From Pantoea piersonii (GTDB lineage Bacteria; Pseudomonadota; Gammaproteobacteria; Enterobacterales; Enterobacteriaceae), in the NCBI RefSeq assembly GCF_003612015.1, contig NZ_RARB01000001.1, positions 434,001 through 498,000 of the forward strand: a DNA stretch of 64,000 bases. The letters run 5' to 3'. Below the pieces are notes generated by a model that saw only the letters and a program-made list of their open reading frames with translations, was not told where the DNA came from and did no database searches. A program made the translations under genes and the position numbers. Each line of letters begins with the position of its first letter. The first letter of the stretch is position 1. Positions 36,160-45,845 of this stretch are shown here, one piece after another.

Positions 36160-36947
36160 CACCTTTTCTCTTTACGCCGGGCAGCCTGCCGCTGCTGGTC
36201 AGTATTCCTCACGCCGGTACGCAGCTTACGCCGGAGGTAGAAGCCGGACTGAGCGAGGCGGCGCGCGGCCTGCCGGATACCGACTGGCATATTCCGCAGC
36301 TGTTCGATTTTGTACGCGACCTCGGCGCCAGCGTGCTGATCGGCCACTATTCGCGTTTTGTGATCGACCTGAATCGTCCGCCAGATAATCAACCGCTCTA
36401 CGCTACGGCCACCACCGGACTCTATCCGGACACCCTGTTTGACGGCTCGCCGACCTTTGCGCCAGGCAAAACGCCCTCAGCGGCGCAGCGCGAAGGTTAT
36501 CTCAGAGATATCTGGCAGCCTTATCATCAGCAGATCCAGCAGGAGCTGGCGCGCCTGAAAGCGCTACATGGCTATGCGCTGCTGTTTGACGCCCACTCTA
36601 TCGCCAGCGTAATCCCGCGCCTGTTCGAAGGACGTCTGCCCGATCTGAATATCGGCACCAACGACGGCAAAAGCTGTCGCGCCGAGGTTACGCAAGGGCT
36701 GGAGGCGGTCTGCGCGGCGCAGAGCGACTATAGCTGGGTGGTGAACGGACGCTTTAAGGGCGGCTACATTACGCGCGCCTACGGTCAGCCGGAAGAGCAG
36801 GTTCAGGCGGTGCAGCTGGAGCTGGCGCAGCTGAATTATATGGATGAGGCGCCGCCGTTCGCCTGGCGGCAGGAGCGGGCTTCAGCGCTGCAGAAAGTGC
36901 TGAAGCCGCTCGTGCAAAGCTTTATCGAACGCGGCAGGCCGTCATAG
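36156..36947 (+). CDS. hutG: N-formylglutamate deformylase
   Basis: A 263-residue enzyme of the N-formylglutamate amidohydrolase family, releasing formate and L-glutamate in the last step. Blocks: [31 protein letters not shown] and INDG-like IGTNDGKS. The ATG at 36156 overlaps the hutI stop by four bases and has GGAG seven bases upstream; the upstream open frame is hutI in another phase. Together with HutF it completes the five-step route. Confidence 0.95.
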   Translation: MTPFLFTPGSLPLLVSIPHAGTQLTPEVEAGLSEAARGLPDTDWHIPQLFDFVRDLGASVLIGHYSRFVIDLNRPPDNQPLYATATTGLYPDTLFDGSPTFAPGKTPSAAQREGYLRDIWQPYHQQIQQELARLKALHGYALLFDAHSIASVIPRLFEGRLPDLNIGTNDGKSCRAEVTQGLEAVCAAQSDYSWVVNGRFKGGYITRAYGQPEEQVQAVQLELAQLNYMDEAPPFAWRQERASALQKVLKPLVQSFIERGRPS

Positions 36948-36966
36948 CGGCTGGCGCGCCGTCTCT

Positions 36967-37599
36967 TTAGCGGCGGCGCGCGTCCGGACGCATCAGATCG
37001 AAACGTTCGTTTTCACTGATGCCGTAATAGGCGCTTGGCCCGCCGGCGCGCAAAATAGGTTGGGCGCGCGCCGTCTGATAAATGCCTTCATCCAGCAGCG
37101 ATTCGTCGATATGAATTGCAATCGCCTCGCCCAGCACCAGCCAGCTGTCGATCGGGTTGCCCTGCGCATCCTGCAGCTGAATCAGCTGGGTCAGGCGGCA
37201 CTCGAAGTTTACCGGGCTCTCCGCCACCAGGCTCGCCTTCACCTGCGAGGCGGCCAGCGGCGTTACGCCCGCCAGCGCAAACTCATCCTGATCCGGCGGC
37301 ACCGACGCCGAACTCTCATTCATCGCCTCCGCCAGCGAGCGCGTCGCCAGGTTCCAGACGAACTCTTTGCTTTCGCTGATATTGCGCACGCTGTCTTTCC
37401 AGCCGGTGCTGGAGAAGCCAATGATCGGCGGATGGTAGTTAAAGCAGTTGAAGAAGCTGTAGGGCGCCAGGTTGCGCTGACCCGCGGCGGAAATCGAACT
37501 GATCCAGCCAATCGGACGCGGCCCGATAATGGCATTGAGCGGGTCATGCGGCAGACCGTGACCGGCGCGCGGCTGGTAGGAGTAGCGTTTATGCGTCAT
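36967..37599 (-). CDS. Flavin reductase-like FMN-binding protein
   Basis: A 210-residue protein of the flavin reductase-like domain family: IIGPRPIGWISSISAAGQRNLAPYSFFNCF at the N-terminus is the FMN-binding split-barrel block, and NESSASVPPDQDEF follows. It probably binds FMN; the partner or substrate is unknown. It is convergent with hutG (20 bases apart) and divergent from rlmF. Not an expected hut gene. Confidence 0.85.
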   Translation of the reverse strand: MTHKRYSYQPRAGHGLPHDPLNAIIGPRPIGWISSISAAGQRNLAPYSFFNCFNYHPPIIGFSSTGWKDSVRNISESKEFVWNLATRSLAEAMNESSASVPPDQDEFALAGVTPLAASQVKASLVAESPVNFECRLTQLIQLQDAQGNPIDSWLVLGEAIAIHIDESLLDEGIYQTARAQPILRAGGPSAYYGISENERFDLMRPDARRR

Positions 37600-37740
37600 C
37601 TTTTATCCCGTAGCGAAGTGTTAACAATATCTTAGCGCTACAGCATCAGCTGCATCGGGAAGAAATATGTAAGCGGATTGTGCGGCTTTATTTTCCCGAC
37701 GCTGCGGCGTATTGTACGCGCCTGCAAAACGGGAGACGCC

Positions 37741-38661
37741 ATGAACAAGCCAGCCAGTAAATTATTCCACGCCCGCAACCGCCATCAGGGCGAGTACGAC
37801 TTCGCCGCGCTGACCGCCGCGCACCCGCCGCTGGCGGCAAAAGTGCGGCCCAACGGCTACGGCGCGCAGTCGATCGATTTTGCCGATGCGGAAGCGGTGA
37901 TGCTGCTGAACCAGGCGCTGCTGAAACTTTTTTACGGCATCGAATGGCAGCTGGCCCCTGGTGCGCTCTGTCCGCCGGTACCGGGCCGCGCCGATTACCT
38001 GCACTACCTGGCCGATCTGCTGGCGCAGGACAATCGCGGCGCGATCCCACAAGCGGATATTCTGGATATCGGCTGCGGCGCAAACTGCATCTATCCGCTG
38101 ATTGGTCATGCGGAGTATGGCTGGCGTTTTACTGGCACTGATATCGACGAGGCGGCCCTGAAGGCGGCTAACCGCATCGTGGTGGCCAACGCCGGGCTAC
38201 CGCGCGCCATTCGTCTGCGCCGTCAGAAGGATCCCCAGGCGGTACTGGCGGGCGTGGTGAATAAAAACGAGTTCTTTCACGCCGTAATATGTAATCCGCC
38301 GTTCCACGCCTCGGCGGCAGAGGCGGCGGCCGGTTCGCAGCGGAAAGTGCGCAATCTGAAGCTGGAGAGCGCGACGCCGCTCAACTTCGGCGGCCAGCAC
38401 AACGAGCTATGGTGCGAAGGGGGCGAAAAAGCCTTTGTTGGCAAGATGATCGCCGAAAGCGCGGCGCTGGCGCGCCAGTGCATCTGGTTTACCTCGCTGG
38501 TGTCGCGCCGCGAGAATCTGCCCGCGCTGGAAAAACAGCTGCAGGCGCTTGATGCGGCAGAGGTGCGGGTCGTGAATATGGCGCAGGGTCAGAAGCAGAG
38601 CCGCTTTCTCGCCTGGAGCTTTATGCCAGCCGCGACGCGCGCGCAGCGGCTGGCGAAATAG
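37741..38661 (+). CDS. rlmF: 23S rRNA (adenine1618-N6)-methyltransferase RlmF
   Basis: A 306-residue SAM-dependent methyltransferase (E. coli RlmF/YbiN, 308). The SAM-binding [16 protein letters not shown] motif and the catalytic NPPF of N6-adenine methylases ([11 protein letters not shown]) are clear. It methylates A1618 of 23S rRNA. GGAGAC precedes the ATG at 37741; the longer frame is not needed. Next to ybiO as in E. coli. Confidence 0.96.
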   Translation: MNKPASKLFHARNRHQGEYDFAALTAAHPPLAAKVRPNGYGAQSIDFADAEAVMLLNQALLKLFYGIEWQLAPGALCPPVPGRADYLHYLADLLAQDNRGAIPQADILDIGCGANCIYPLIGHAEYGWRFTGTDIDEAALKAANRIVVANAGLPRAIRLRRQKDPQAVLAGVVNKNEFFHAVICNPPFHASAAEAAAGSQRKVRNLKLESATPLNFGGQHNELWCEGGEKAFVGKMIAESAALARQCIWFTSLVSRRENLPALEKQLQALDAAEVRVVNMAQGQKQSRFLAWSFMPAATRAQRLAK

Positions 38662-38663
38662 CC

Positions 38664-40937
38664 TTACTCCGGTGCCGGCAGCGCGGGCAGGGCAGTCACG
38701 TTCGCCACGCTGTTGCCGGTCTGCATCACCTCTACCGTCTGGTGCGGCGCCTTAATCCCGGCCGCATCGAAATGTTTCTTCACCATGGTGTCCAGCGCAA
38801 AGCGCACCGTCCACTGCTTCAGCGGCTGGGTGGTAAAGGAGACGCGTACGGTAAAGGCCTGATTGGTTAACCCCACCAGTCCGGCGAAGTTCGGTTCACC
38901 AATCACCATGCCGCGGATATCCGCATTCTCCAGCAGTTCATTAACCGCCTCCTGCAGGACGCGGTTAACACGTTCGTTGTCTTCGCCGCGCTCGACGTCA
39001 TAGTTGGCGACAAACGAGCCGATGCCGCGCACAAAGTTGGCGAAGGTGGTAATCGAAGACCAGGGAATGATGTGATAGGCGCCGGTATCCTGACGAACGC
39101 CCACCGAGCGAATCGACATCCGTTCTACCGTGCCGGTAATGGCGCCGATGGTCACCAGATCGCCGGTATTCATACCGTTCTCAAACTGAATGAAGATGCC
39201 GGTAATAATATCCTTGACCAGCGTTTGCGAGCCGAAGGAGACCGCCAGGCCGAGCGCACCCGCGCCTGCCAGCAGCGGCGCGATATTAACGCCGATTTCA
39301 GACAGCAAAATCATAATGGTAATAGTGCTGATCACCACCGCCAGCGCGTTGCGGAACAGCGTCAGCAGGGTGCGGGTGCGGGCGCTCGGCATCGGACGGC
39401 CGTGAGAATCAGAAGCCAGTCGGCTCTCAATCAGGCTTGCCAGCACCGTCCAGCCGACAGCGGAGAGCAGCAGGATCATCACGATGCGGATCAGCACGTC
39501 CACCATTTTTTCTCCCGCGCCGACCGTGAGCCAGTGCCAGAGATCGAACAGGTTCCAGGCGTTGAGCAGCAGCAGCAGCGTGGCGAACACGGTAATAATG
39601 CGCGCCAGCTTCAGCAGCGCCTTCACCCAGTCGTTGACGCGCTTTTGCAGCGCCGGATAGTTACGGCGCAGATCGGGCGAAAGCGTAATAGTTTTGCCTA
39701 TCCAGCGCGTCAGAATGCCGGAAACAAAGGCGGCGATGCCGATAATCGCCAGCGTGCGCACCGATGCCGACATCATAAATTTCAGGCTGTCGCCGGGATT
39801 GAAAATAGAGAGCAGAAACAGTGCAATAAAGTAGGCGCTCGCCAGCCAGTGCCACACCAGCGCGAAGGCGCGAATAAAAAAGGCGAAAAACGCCATGCTG
39901 CGATCCGACAGCGCCTGAAGGGCAAAATGAATAGAGCGGCGGTTGGAAAAGATGAGGAAGAGCGCCCAGCCGGTCATGATGCCCATAATGAGCACGTTAA
40001 CCACGGCCGCGACCTGCATGTTAACTTGATTAGAGACAATCGGCACGATCACCAGCAGTCCGTAGCCAATCAGGCCGGAGAGCCAGCTCAGACGCGTGTT
40101 CCAGTAGCGGGCGCGCCCGTCGCTGAGGTGAAAGAAGCGCAGGTCGCTGAAGGCGGGGCAAAATATCAGACGCAGCACCGCCTTGAAAAATTCAATCAGC
40201 GCGAAAGCGTTCAGGAACAGCCCTTGCTGGTAGGCGATAGTACGGCTGTCGCCGTGGTAATTGTCGCTGATGATTTGTCCGATAAACAGCGTCAGCGCCA
40301 GCATCAGCAAATCAATGATAAATGCGCCGATAATCGCCACCGGCAGCTGTATCCAGTTACGCTGCTCGCGGTTCTTCGCCCGTCCCCAGTGCCCCATACG
40401 GCGATAAAGCGGCGCAATAAGACGGCGCAGCAGCCAGTAAAGCGCAAACAGCACCGCAGCCAGCACCACGAAATGTCGCAGTGCATTGAAGAAGGTGTCG
40501 GGGTTGAACGCCTTGTGCGGCGCATAGGCGATATTGTCATGCAGGCGGGCGAACTTTTGCGCCACGTCGCCGCCAAATTCGCGGGTGACATCCGTTACGC
40601 CCTGCAGGACGGTTTTCTCCTCCTCCTTTTCGGTCGGCGGCGTCAGCGCAGGCGCATTATCCTTTGCCGTCGCGGTGGAGGCGCCGCGCAGCTGATCAAT
40701 CAGTTCCTTACGCGCCTGGTCATCTTCCAGAATATTCGCCAGCGCGGCGTAAGCGGCTTTTTTCTCGTCAAGCGTCGGCTCTTTTTGCGCGCCGCTGGCG
40801 GAGCCAGTCGACTGCTGCGCCGCGACGGCCGCCTGAGGCAGCGTCACCGCCTGCGCGGTGGGCAGCACAAAACAGCAGAGCAGTAACAGCGCGATCCCTT
40901 GTCGCAACAGGCGACAACATATGTGGGCTGACGACAT
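38664..40937 (-). CDS. ybiO: Moderate-conductance mechanosensitive channel YbiO
   Basis: A 757-residue MscS-family channel (E. coli YbiO, 741). A signal peptide (about 1-30), a polar periplasmic stretch, then about ten membrane segments and the MscS pore (IAPLLAGAGALGLAVSFGSQTLVKDIITG) and beta-domain (FENGMNTGDLVTIGAITG). It gates under membrane tension to release solutes. AAGGAG lies six bases before the ATG. It starts 266 bases after glnQ on the same strand, and that gap contains a cluster of hairpins. Confidence 0.95.
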   Translation of the reverse strand: MSSAHICCRLLRQGIALLLLCCFVLPTAQAVTLPQAAVAAQQSTGSASGAQKEPTLDEKKAAYAALANILEDDQARKELIDQLRGASTATAKDNAPALTPPTEKEEEKTVLQGVTDVTREFGGDVAQKFARLHDNIAYAPHKAFNPDTFFNALRHFVVLAAVLFALYWLLRRLIAPLYRRMGHWGRAKNREQRNWIQLPVAIIGAFIIDLLMLALTLFIGQIISDNYHGDSRTIAYQQGLFLNAFALIEFFKAVLRLIFCPAFSDLRFFHLSDGRARYWNTRLSWLSGLIGYGLLVIVPIVSNQVNMQVAAVVNVLIMGIMTGWALFLIFSNRRSIHFALQALSDRSMAFFAFFIRAFALVWHWLASAYFIALFLLSIFNPGDSLKFMMSASVRTLAIIGIAAFVSGILTRWIGKTITLSPDLRRNYPALQKRVNDWVKALLKLARIITVFATLLLLLNAWNLFDLWHWLTVGAGEKMVDVLIRIVMILLLSAVGWTVLASLIESRLASDSHGRPMPSARTRTLLTLFRNALAVVISTITIMILLSEIGVNIAPLLAGAGALGLAVSFGSQTLVKDIITGIFIQFENGMNTGDLVTIGAITGTVERMSIRSVGVRQDTGAYHIIPWSSITTFANFVRGIGSFVANYDVERGEDNERVNRVLQEAVNELLENADIRGMVIGEPNFAGLVGLTNQAFTVRVSFTTQPLKQWTVRFALDTMVKKHFDAAGIKAPHQTVEVMQTGNSVANVTALPALPAPE

Positions 40938-41110
40938 GGCTTTCTCCTTAGCAACCTCTGGCTCACAGGTGGAAAAGTATAGTCAGGCGCAGGGAGTGAA
41001 AGTTCTGAAAGGCACTTATCGTCCGGTTAGTGAAACGCAGGCGGTAAAAAGGGGGCTGGCAGAGGAAAAGAGCGAAGCGTCTTGCGAAATGCTGAAAGCG
41101 TTTTTGTACC

Positions 41111-41197
41111 GCCCGGCGCGTTGGCCTCGAGGCGGGCGCACCTCAGGGAAGAGGTGCGTATCCGCGCTGCACGCGGTGGGCCGACACGTGTCGGCCC
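41111..41197. repeat. Cluster of GC-rich hairpins downstream of glnQ
   Basis: At least three clear inverted repeats lie within 90 bases: CGCACCTC / GAGGTGCG (41137-41144, 41151-41158), CCGCG / CGCGG (41162-41176), and a perfect 20-bp palindrome with half GGGCCGACAC (41178-41197). A weaker GC repeat surrounds 41111-41137. No T-run follows on the minus strand. It occupies the glnQ/ybiO gap. The other part of the gap, 40938-41110, shows nothing I recognise. Confidence 0.6.
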
Positions 41198-41203
41198 GGC
41201 AAA

Positions 41204-41926
41204 TCAGGAAACGTGCTGCAGGAACTCGCGCAGGCGATCGCTTGGCGGCTGGGTGATCAGCGTATCGGGATCGCCATCTTCCGCTATGGTGCCTTTGTCG
41301 ATAAAGATCAGGCGCGACGCGACTTTTTGCGCGAAACCGACTTCATGCGTCACGATTACCATCGTCATGCCTTCTTCCGCCAGATCCTGCATCACCTTCA
41401 ACACCTCGTGGCGCAGCTCGGGGTCCAGCGCAGAGGTTGGCTCATCGAACAGCATCAGCTTGGGCTTCACCGCCAGCGCGCGGGCGATGGCGACGCGCTG
41501 CTGCTGGCCGCCGGAGAGTTCGGAAGGAAAGTGGTGCGCGCGCTCGGCCAGGCCAACCTTCGCCAGCAGCTCGCGCGCGAGCTTATGCGCATCCTGTTTC
41601 TTTGCGCCGCGTACGCGGATCGGACCGAACGCGACGTTATCCAGCGCGCTCATCTGTGGGAAGAGATGGAACTGCTGGAATACCATGCCCGCTTCCTGGC
41701 GGATCAGACGCTCATCCACTTTGGGATCGTTCACCTTCAGGCCGTCGACGATCAGATCGCCGCTGGTGATCTCTTCCAGCTTGTTAATGCAGCGTAGCAG
41801 CGTCGATTTGCCTGAGCCGGAGGGGCCGATAATCACCACAACTTCGCCCTGGTTAATCTTCAGGTTGATATCGTGCAGCACCTGGGTTTGGCCGAAATGC
41901 TTCGAGACGTTTTTAAATTCAATCAC
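41204..41926 (-). CDS. glnQ: Glutamine ABC transporter ATP-binding protein
   Basis: A 240-residue ATPase, same length as E. coli GlnQ. Walker A is GPSGSGKST, the signature is [15 protein letters not shown], Walker B is [12 protein letters not shown], and the H-loop is VIVTHE. It powers glutamine import with GlnP and the binding protein GlnH. The start overlaps the glnP stop by four bases. Confidence 0.97.
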   Translation of the reverse strand: MIEFKNVSKHFGQTQVLHDINLKINQGEVVVIIGPSGSGKSTLLRCINKLEEITSGDLIVDGLKVNDPKVDERLIRQEAGMVFQQFHLFPQMSALDNVAFGPIRVRGAKKQDAHKLARELLAKVGLAERAHHFPSELSGGQQQRVAIARALAVKPKLMLFDEPTSALDPELRHEVLKVMQDLAEEGMTMVIVTHEVGFAQKVASRLIFIDKGTIAEDGDPDTLITQPPSDRLREFLQHVS

Positions 41927-42582
41927 AGGATTTTCACCCTTTTCTCAATACGGCGCAGCACAAAGCTCAACACCAGGGTAATCACGAGGTAGATAATCGC
42001 TACGGCGCTCCAGATCTCCAGCGCGCGGAAGTTGCCGGCAATGATTTCCTGGCCCTGACGCGTCAGTTCCGCCACACCGATAACGATAAACAGCGAGGTA
42101 TCTTTAATGCTGACGATCCACTGGTTGCCGAGCGGCGGCAGCATACGACGCAGCGCCAGCGGCATAATGACATAGCGCAGGGTTTCACGACGCGACAGAC
42201 CCAGCGCCAGGCCCGCTTCGCGAAAGCCTTTGTTAATTGACAGCACCGCGCCGCGCGTGATCTCAGCGATATAGGCGCCGGAGTTGATCATGATGGTCAC
42301 CACCGCAGCGGTGAACGGATCGATGCGCAGATCGGGGAAGGCCATCGGCAGGGCGAAGTAGATAAACATCACCTGCACCACGATAGGGGTGCCGCGAATG
42401 ATCTCAATAAAGACCAGCGCGAGGTTATTGGCGATCCAGCCGCCGTAGGCGCGGGCGAAGCCGGCGACCAGACCGATAATCAGTCCGCCGACCAGGCCGA
42501 GAACCGAGATCAGCAGGGTCATTTTCGCGCCTTCAATCAGCACCGGCATAGCGGGCCAGATGACGCTCCAGTCAAACTCCAT
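41923..42582 (-). CDS. glnP: Glutamine ABC transporter permease
   Basis: A 219-residue inner-membrane permease (E. coli GlnP, 219) with five or six membrane helices and the conserved loop [31 protein letters not shown]. It forms the channel of the glutamine importer. It follows glnH by 74 bases, which contain an attenuating terminator. Confidence 0.97.
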   Translation of the reverse strand: MEFDWSVIWPAMPVLIEGAKMTLLISVLGLVGGLIIGLVAGFARAYGGWIANNLALVFIEIIRGTPIVVQVMFIYFALPMAFPDLRIDPFTAAVVTIMINSGAYIAEITRGAVLSINKGFREAGLALGLSRRETLRYVIMPLALRRMLPPLGNQWIVSIKDTSLFIVIGVAELTRQGQEIIAGNFRALEIWSAVAIIYLVITLVLSFVLRRIEKRVKIL

Positions 42583-42608
42583 GGTGTGACTCCAGTTTTG
42601 TTGCGATG

Positions 42609-42635
42609 GAAAAAAGCAGGGAACGCGTCCCTGCT
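42609..42635 (-). terminator. Attenuating terminator between glnH and glnP
   Basis: On the minus strand AGCAGGGA pairs with TCCCTGCT (loop of five) and runs into a stretch of T residues. Placed after the binding-protein gene, it would give more GlnH than GlnP/GlnQ, the usual ratio for such importers. Confidence 0.8.
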
Positions 42636-42656
42636 CAAAATAAAATCAAAAAATTA

Positions 42657-43403
42657 TTATTTAGGTTCGCTGCCGAACCATTTTTTGTAGATCTGGTTAT
42701 AGGTGCCGTTCTCTTTCAGGGTCTTCAGCGCGCCGTTTACTTTCTCACGCAATTCGTCGCTGCCTTTCGGGAACGCGATGCCATACTGCTGCGCTTCGAT
42801 AGATTCGCCTACCGCTTTGAAGCGGCCTTTGCCAGCGGTGTGGATAAAGTAAAGGATGTTCGGCGTGTCGTGCAGCACTGCATCGGCACGGTTGGTGCCC
42901 AGTTCCATATAAGCGTTGTCGATATTCGGGAACTGACGCAGGTCTTTAGATTTGATATGTGCCTTAGCGTAATCCACAGAACCGGTGCCGCTCTTCACCG
43001 CGACCACTTTGCCGTTCAGATCGTCGATACCTTTAATATCGTTCTCATTGTTGCGCACCATCACCAACAGGCCGCTTTTGTAGTAGCCGTCAGAAAACTC
43101 GATGGCTTTTTTACGCTCGTCGGTGATGGTAATGCCCGCCAGCGCCAGGTCGATATTGCGCGTCTGCAGCGCCGGGATAATGCCGCTGAAGTCCATCGGC
43201 TTCAGGGTATAGTCCAGCTTCAGCTCTTTAGCGATGGCGTCCCACAGATCGACGTCGAAGCCGACATACTTATCGCCCTGTTTGAACTCAAAGGGAACGA
43301 AAGCGGTATCGGTGGCGACGATCAGTTTTTTTTCTGCTGCGGTGGAAGAGAGTGAGAAGGCCAGCGCCAGCGCGGCCACAGAGACTTTAAACAGTGACTT
43401 CAT
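42657..43403 (-). CDS. glnH: Glutamine-binding periplasmic protein
   Basis: A 248-residue periplasmic receptor, same length as E. coli GlnH, with a signal peptide (about 1-22, cut near STA-AE). Ligand-binding blocks [31 protein letters not shown] and [14 protein letters not shown] are nearly identical to E. coli. Two ATGs are adjacent (43406 and 43403); the second is better spaced from AAGGA and matches E. coli. Expression is nitrogen-controlled: a sigma-54-type promoter and two NtrC boxes lie upstream. Confidence 0.97.
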   Translation of the reverse strand: MKSLFKVSVAALALAFSLSSTAAEKKLIVATDTAFVPFEFKQGDKYVGFDVDLWDAIAKELKLDYTLKPMDFSGIIPALQTRNIDLALAGITITDERKKAIEFSDGYYKSGLLVMVRNNENDIKGIDDLNGKVVAVKSGTGSVDYAKAHIKSKDLRQFPNIDNAYMELGTNRADAVLHDTPNILYFIHTAGKGRFKAVGESIEAQQYGIAFPKGSDELREKVNGALKTLKENGTYNQIYKKWFGSEPK

Positions 43404-43450
43404 CATTTTTCCTTATTACTTCCCGGCCCGAAAGCGGCGTTTACGGCTTA

Positions 43451-43472
43451 CCATATGAAAAAAGTATGCCAA
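43451..43472 (-). promoter_or_regulatory. Sigma-54 promoter of glnHPQ
   Basis: On the minus strand TTGGCATACTTTTTTC resembles the -24/-12 element TGGCAC-N5-TTGCA (GG present, GC of -12 changed to TC). It lies about 50 bases before glnH, and with the upstream NtrC sites it mirrors E. coli glnHp2. Confidence 0.7.
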
Positions 43473-43542
43473 CTTTTCATTTTTACCACAATCAATAGGT
43501 TAAACCTGAAAGCTGACACGATTTTGCAACGGTAAAAACTTT

Positions 43543-43572
43543 TGCACCAAAATGAAGCACCAAAAAGGTGCA
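43543..43572. promoter_or_regulatory. Two NtrC boxes upstream of glnH
   Basis: The sites TGCACC-N5-GAAGCA (43543-43559) and AGCACC-N5-GGTGCA (43556-43572) match TGCACC-N5-GGTGCA at 10/12 and 11/12. Their centres are 13 bp apart, the spacing reported for E. coli glnH (-109 and -122). GGTGCA-N3-GCACC at 43585 may be a further weak element. The rest of the 323-base glnH/dps gap holds only the sigma-54 promoter and the dps terminator. Confidence 0.75.
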
Positions 43573-43686
43573 CAGGGAGATTTTGGTGCAATCGCACCTT
43601 TGCATGCGGTATTAAGCGTGGGAAGAAGAGGCGTTCAGAAATGTTATGAAGGTCAAAAAATAGTAATTTTCCTGTTAAGCAGGCAC

Positions 43687-43709
43687 AAAAAAGGCGGGTC
43701 TCCCCGCCT
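43687..43709 (-). terminator. Intrinsic terminator of dps
   Basis: AGGCGGG and CCCGCCT pair around a 4-base loop; on the minus strand a run of T residues follows. It lies just after the dps stop. Confidence 0.9.
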
Positions 43710-43726
43710 GATAATGCTTTACGTTG

Positions 43727-44230
43727 TTATTCGATGTTGGATTCGATAAACCACAGGAATTTATCCAGATCGCGGGATGCCGCGGTAAAGATATCTGCGG
43801 TGTCTTCATCTTTAACTTCTGAAATCGCTTTACGCGTATCGTTCGCGACGATGGCGTAACGGTCAGCCAGCGCTTTCAGGTGATCCTGTACGCTGTGAAT
43901 ATTGAGCGGATAGCTCTGCAGCGGCGTTCTGTCGTTAACGACCTGCGTGGTGCCCAGCGCCACGCCGCCTAACTGCACGACACGTTCAGCAATGGTGTCC
44001 TGGTGATCGGTAATAGTGGTACGGAAACCGTCCAGCATCTCATGCACGCCGATAAAGTTTGAGCCGCGCATATTCCAGTGCGCCTGCTTGGTAATCAGCG
44101 ACAGATCGATAAATTCCACCACCAGACGGTTGAGCACCTCAATGGTGGCTTTTTTCTCGTCGTCAGCCACATCGTTACGGGTGTAAAGCAGATCGGAAGC
44201 GTTCGTTTTAACCAGTTTTGCGGTACTCAT
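43727..44230 (-). CDS. dps: DNA-binding ferritin-like protein Dps
   Basis: A 167-residue ferritin-fold dodecamer subunit, same length as E. coli Dps. It binds DNA and oxidises iron to protect against peroxide and starvation. The lysine-rich N-terminus ([10 protein letters not shown]) used for DNA binding and the ferroxidase block [24 protein letters not shown] are intact. A TATACT hexamer in a CTATACTT context on the minus strand, about 50 bases upstream, looks like a sigma-S/sigma-70 -10. A strong terminator follows. Confidence 0.98.
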   Translation of the reverse strand: MSTAKLVKTNASDLLYTRNDVADDEKKATIEVLNRLVVEFIDLSLITKQAHWNMRGSNFIGVHEMLDGFRTTITDHQDTIAERVVQLGGVALGTTQVVNDRTPLQSYPLNIHSVQDHLKALADRYAIVANDTRKAISEVKDEDTADIFTAASRDLDKFLWFIESNIE

Positions 44231-44277
44231 CGTATGAATCCTCTCTTTGATGGGTTGTCCTAATCAAGCACGGGAAT

Positions 44278-44285
44278 AAGTATAG
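44278..44285 (-). promoter_or_regulatory. Probable -10 element of dps
   Basis: Minus-strand CTATACTT fits the sigma-S-preferred -10 (CTATACT). It lies 48 bases upstream of dps. No good -35 is seen, as is common for sigma-S promoters. The rest of the 327-base dps/rhtA gap is AT-rich with a hairpin near rhtA; I see no gene. Confidence 0.5.
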
Positions 44286-44529
44286 CAGCGCTTTGCGTGT
44301 TTGCAGGATTGAGTTTAGCGATGGCTGAAATAGATGGCATTTACGGATAAAGTTTACGCGGTAATTATCTGCAAAAAGAGTAACAGCGACAGATGATTTA
44401 TTTTTACTGCTGTAATATCAGACAATTGGGGAGATGAGGCGCCCGGCTTTATACAGTATGTTTCAGAATGATAATAAGAGTGTGTATCGTTGGTTAAAAT
44501 AAAGCCATCTTCAACTTCCGAATATTATT

Positions 44530-44550
44530 CGCCTGCGTTATACGCAGGCG
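44530..44550. terminator. Hairpin after rhtA
   Basis: CGCCTGCGT and ACGCAGGCG pair perfectly (9 bp, loop TAT). On the minus strand it follows rhtA by seven bases; what follows is AT-rich but not a T-run, so it is a probable, not ideal, terminator. Confidence 0.6.
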
Positions 44551-44557
44551 TAATAAG

Positions 44558-45469
44558 TTATGGCTGCGGCGGTGTGGTTATTTTAACCTTTTTTAGCTGG
44601 GAATTTCTGGGCTTAAGCGTCAGCGTCGCGCCAGCTGACGCCAGAATTATCGCCAGCAGACCAAGGCTCTGCTTCAGGGAGAGCGTTTCGCCCAGGAATA
44701 AAATTCCCGACAGGGCCGCGACGGCAGGTTCAAGGCTCATCAGCGTACCGAAAATACGCGCCGGCAGACGCGTCAGGGCGACCATTTCCAGCGAGTAAGG
44801 AATGGCGCTGGAGAGCAGGGCGACTAAAAGCGCGACAGGAATAACGCTCCAGTGCCAGATGCCGGGTTCAGCGAACGTTAATCCCAGCGGCACAAAGATA
44901 ACTGAAGCGATTAAGGAGCCCATCGCAACGGTAGCCGGGCCATGTTCCGCCCCGGCGCGCGGTCCCGCCAGAATATATAATGCCCAGCAGGCGCCTGCGC
45001 CTACCGCCAGCACAGCACCCAGCGGATCGATGGTTTTCATACTGTCGCCGAACGGCAGCAGAAACCAGAGACCGGCGACCGCCAGCGCGACCCAGACAAA
45101 ATCGAGCAGACGGCGCGTGCCAAGCAGCGCCAGCGTGAGCGGACCGGTAAATTCCAGCGCCACCGCGACGCCGAGCGGCACGGTACGCAGCGACAGATAA
45201 AACAGGAAGTTCATACAGCCCAGTGCCAGCCCGTAGAGCAGCAACGGCAGGCGCTGTTCACGCGTGAAGCGCAGCCGCCAGGGTTTGAAGATAACGCAGA
45301 GCATCAGGGTGCCAAGCCCAAGACGCAGCGCGGTGATGCCAGTGGCGCCAACCGCGGGGAAAAGAGATTTCGCTAACGACGCGCCGCCCTGCAGCGACAG
45401 CATCGCAATCAGCAGCACAGCAACCGAAACAGCTGGCGCAGAGCTTTTACCTGACAAAGAGAGAGACAT
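44558..45469 (-). CDS. rhtA: Threonine/homoserine exporter RhtA
   Basis: A 303-residue DMT-superfamily exporter (E. coli RhtA, 295) with ten predicted helices in two EamA repeats. TM blocks LSLQGGASLAKSLFPAVG and VALEFTGPLTLALLG are typical. It exports threonine, homoserine and some analogues. It lies between dps and ompX as in E. coli and is divergent from ompX. Confidence 0.94.
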   Translation of the reverse strand: MSLSLSGKSSAPAVSVAVLLIAMLSLQGGASLAKSLFPAVGATGITALRLGLGTLMLCVIFKPWRLRFTREQRLPLLLYGLALGCMNFLFYLSLRTVPLGVAVALEFTGPLTLALLGTRRLLDFVWVALAVAGLWFLLPFGDSMKTIDPLGAVLAVGAGACWALYILAGPRAGAEHGPATVAMGSLIASVIFVPLGLTFAEPGIWHWSVIPVALLVALLSSAIPYSLEMVALTRLPARIFGTLMSLEPAVAALSGILFLGETLSLKQSLGLLAIILASAGATLTLKPRNSQLKKVKITTPPQP

Positions 45470-45845
45470 CCTGTAAACGCGTCCTTGATGATTAACACAG
45501 AGGTAACAAGACGTTCAGTTTAATCGAAACAGGGGTAAATGCAGAGGAGACAATCAGGAAAATGCTGAGGCGACTGCGCGAAATTTAACCCATTCCAGGG
45601 CCAGTTCCGTAAAGAAATGTCAGGTTTTTTTAGGAATTAACTTAAAGGACAATTTTTCTTCCAGGAAATTCATTGCAGTTTAATGACGATTTTTTCAAGT
45701 AAAATGAATAGCATAGGAAGCTTCATTAACTTTCTGTTACACCAAACATTCTGTTAGACAATAATTTGCGGGCAGAGTTTCTTGCTGAGTTTTGTTATAT
45801 TTTCAGCGTTGTCAGGAGAGAAGTATTATCACATTTGAGGTGGTT
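45470..45845. other. 376-base rhtA/ompX divergent intergenic region
   Basis: AT-rich control region for two divergent genes. GAGG precedes ompX. I could not place convincing -35/-10 pairs or a known operator, and see no ORF with a ribosome site apart from an in-frame upstream extension of ompX that is not needed. In E. coli the ompX leader is a target of small RNAs; nothing here proves this. Confidence 0.5.

Noticed and set aside
39072-40886. Long plus-strand frame opposite ybiO
   Set aside because: Antisense shadow of a clear MscS-family gene with biased composition.
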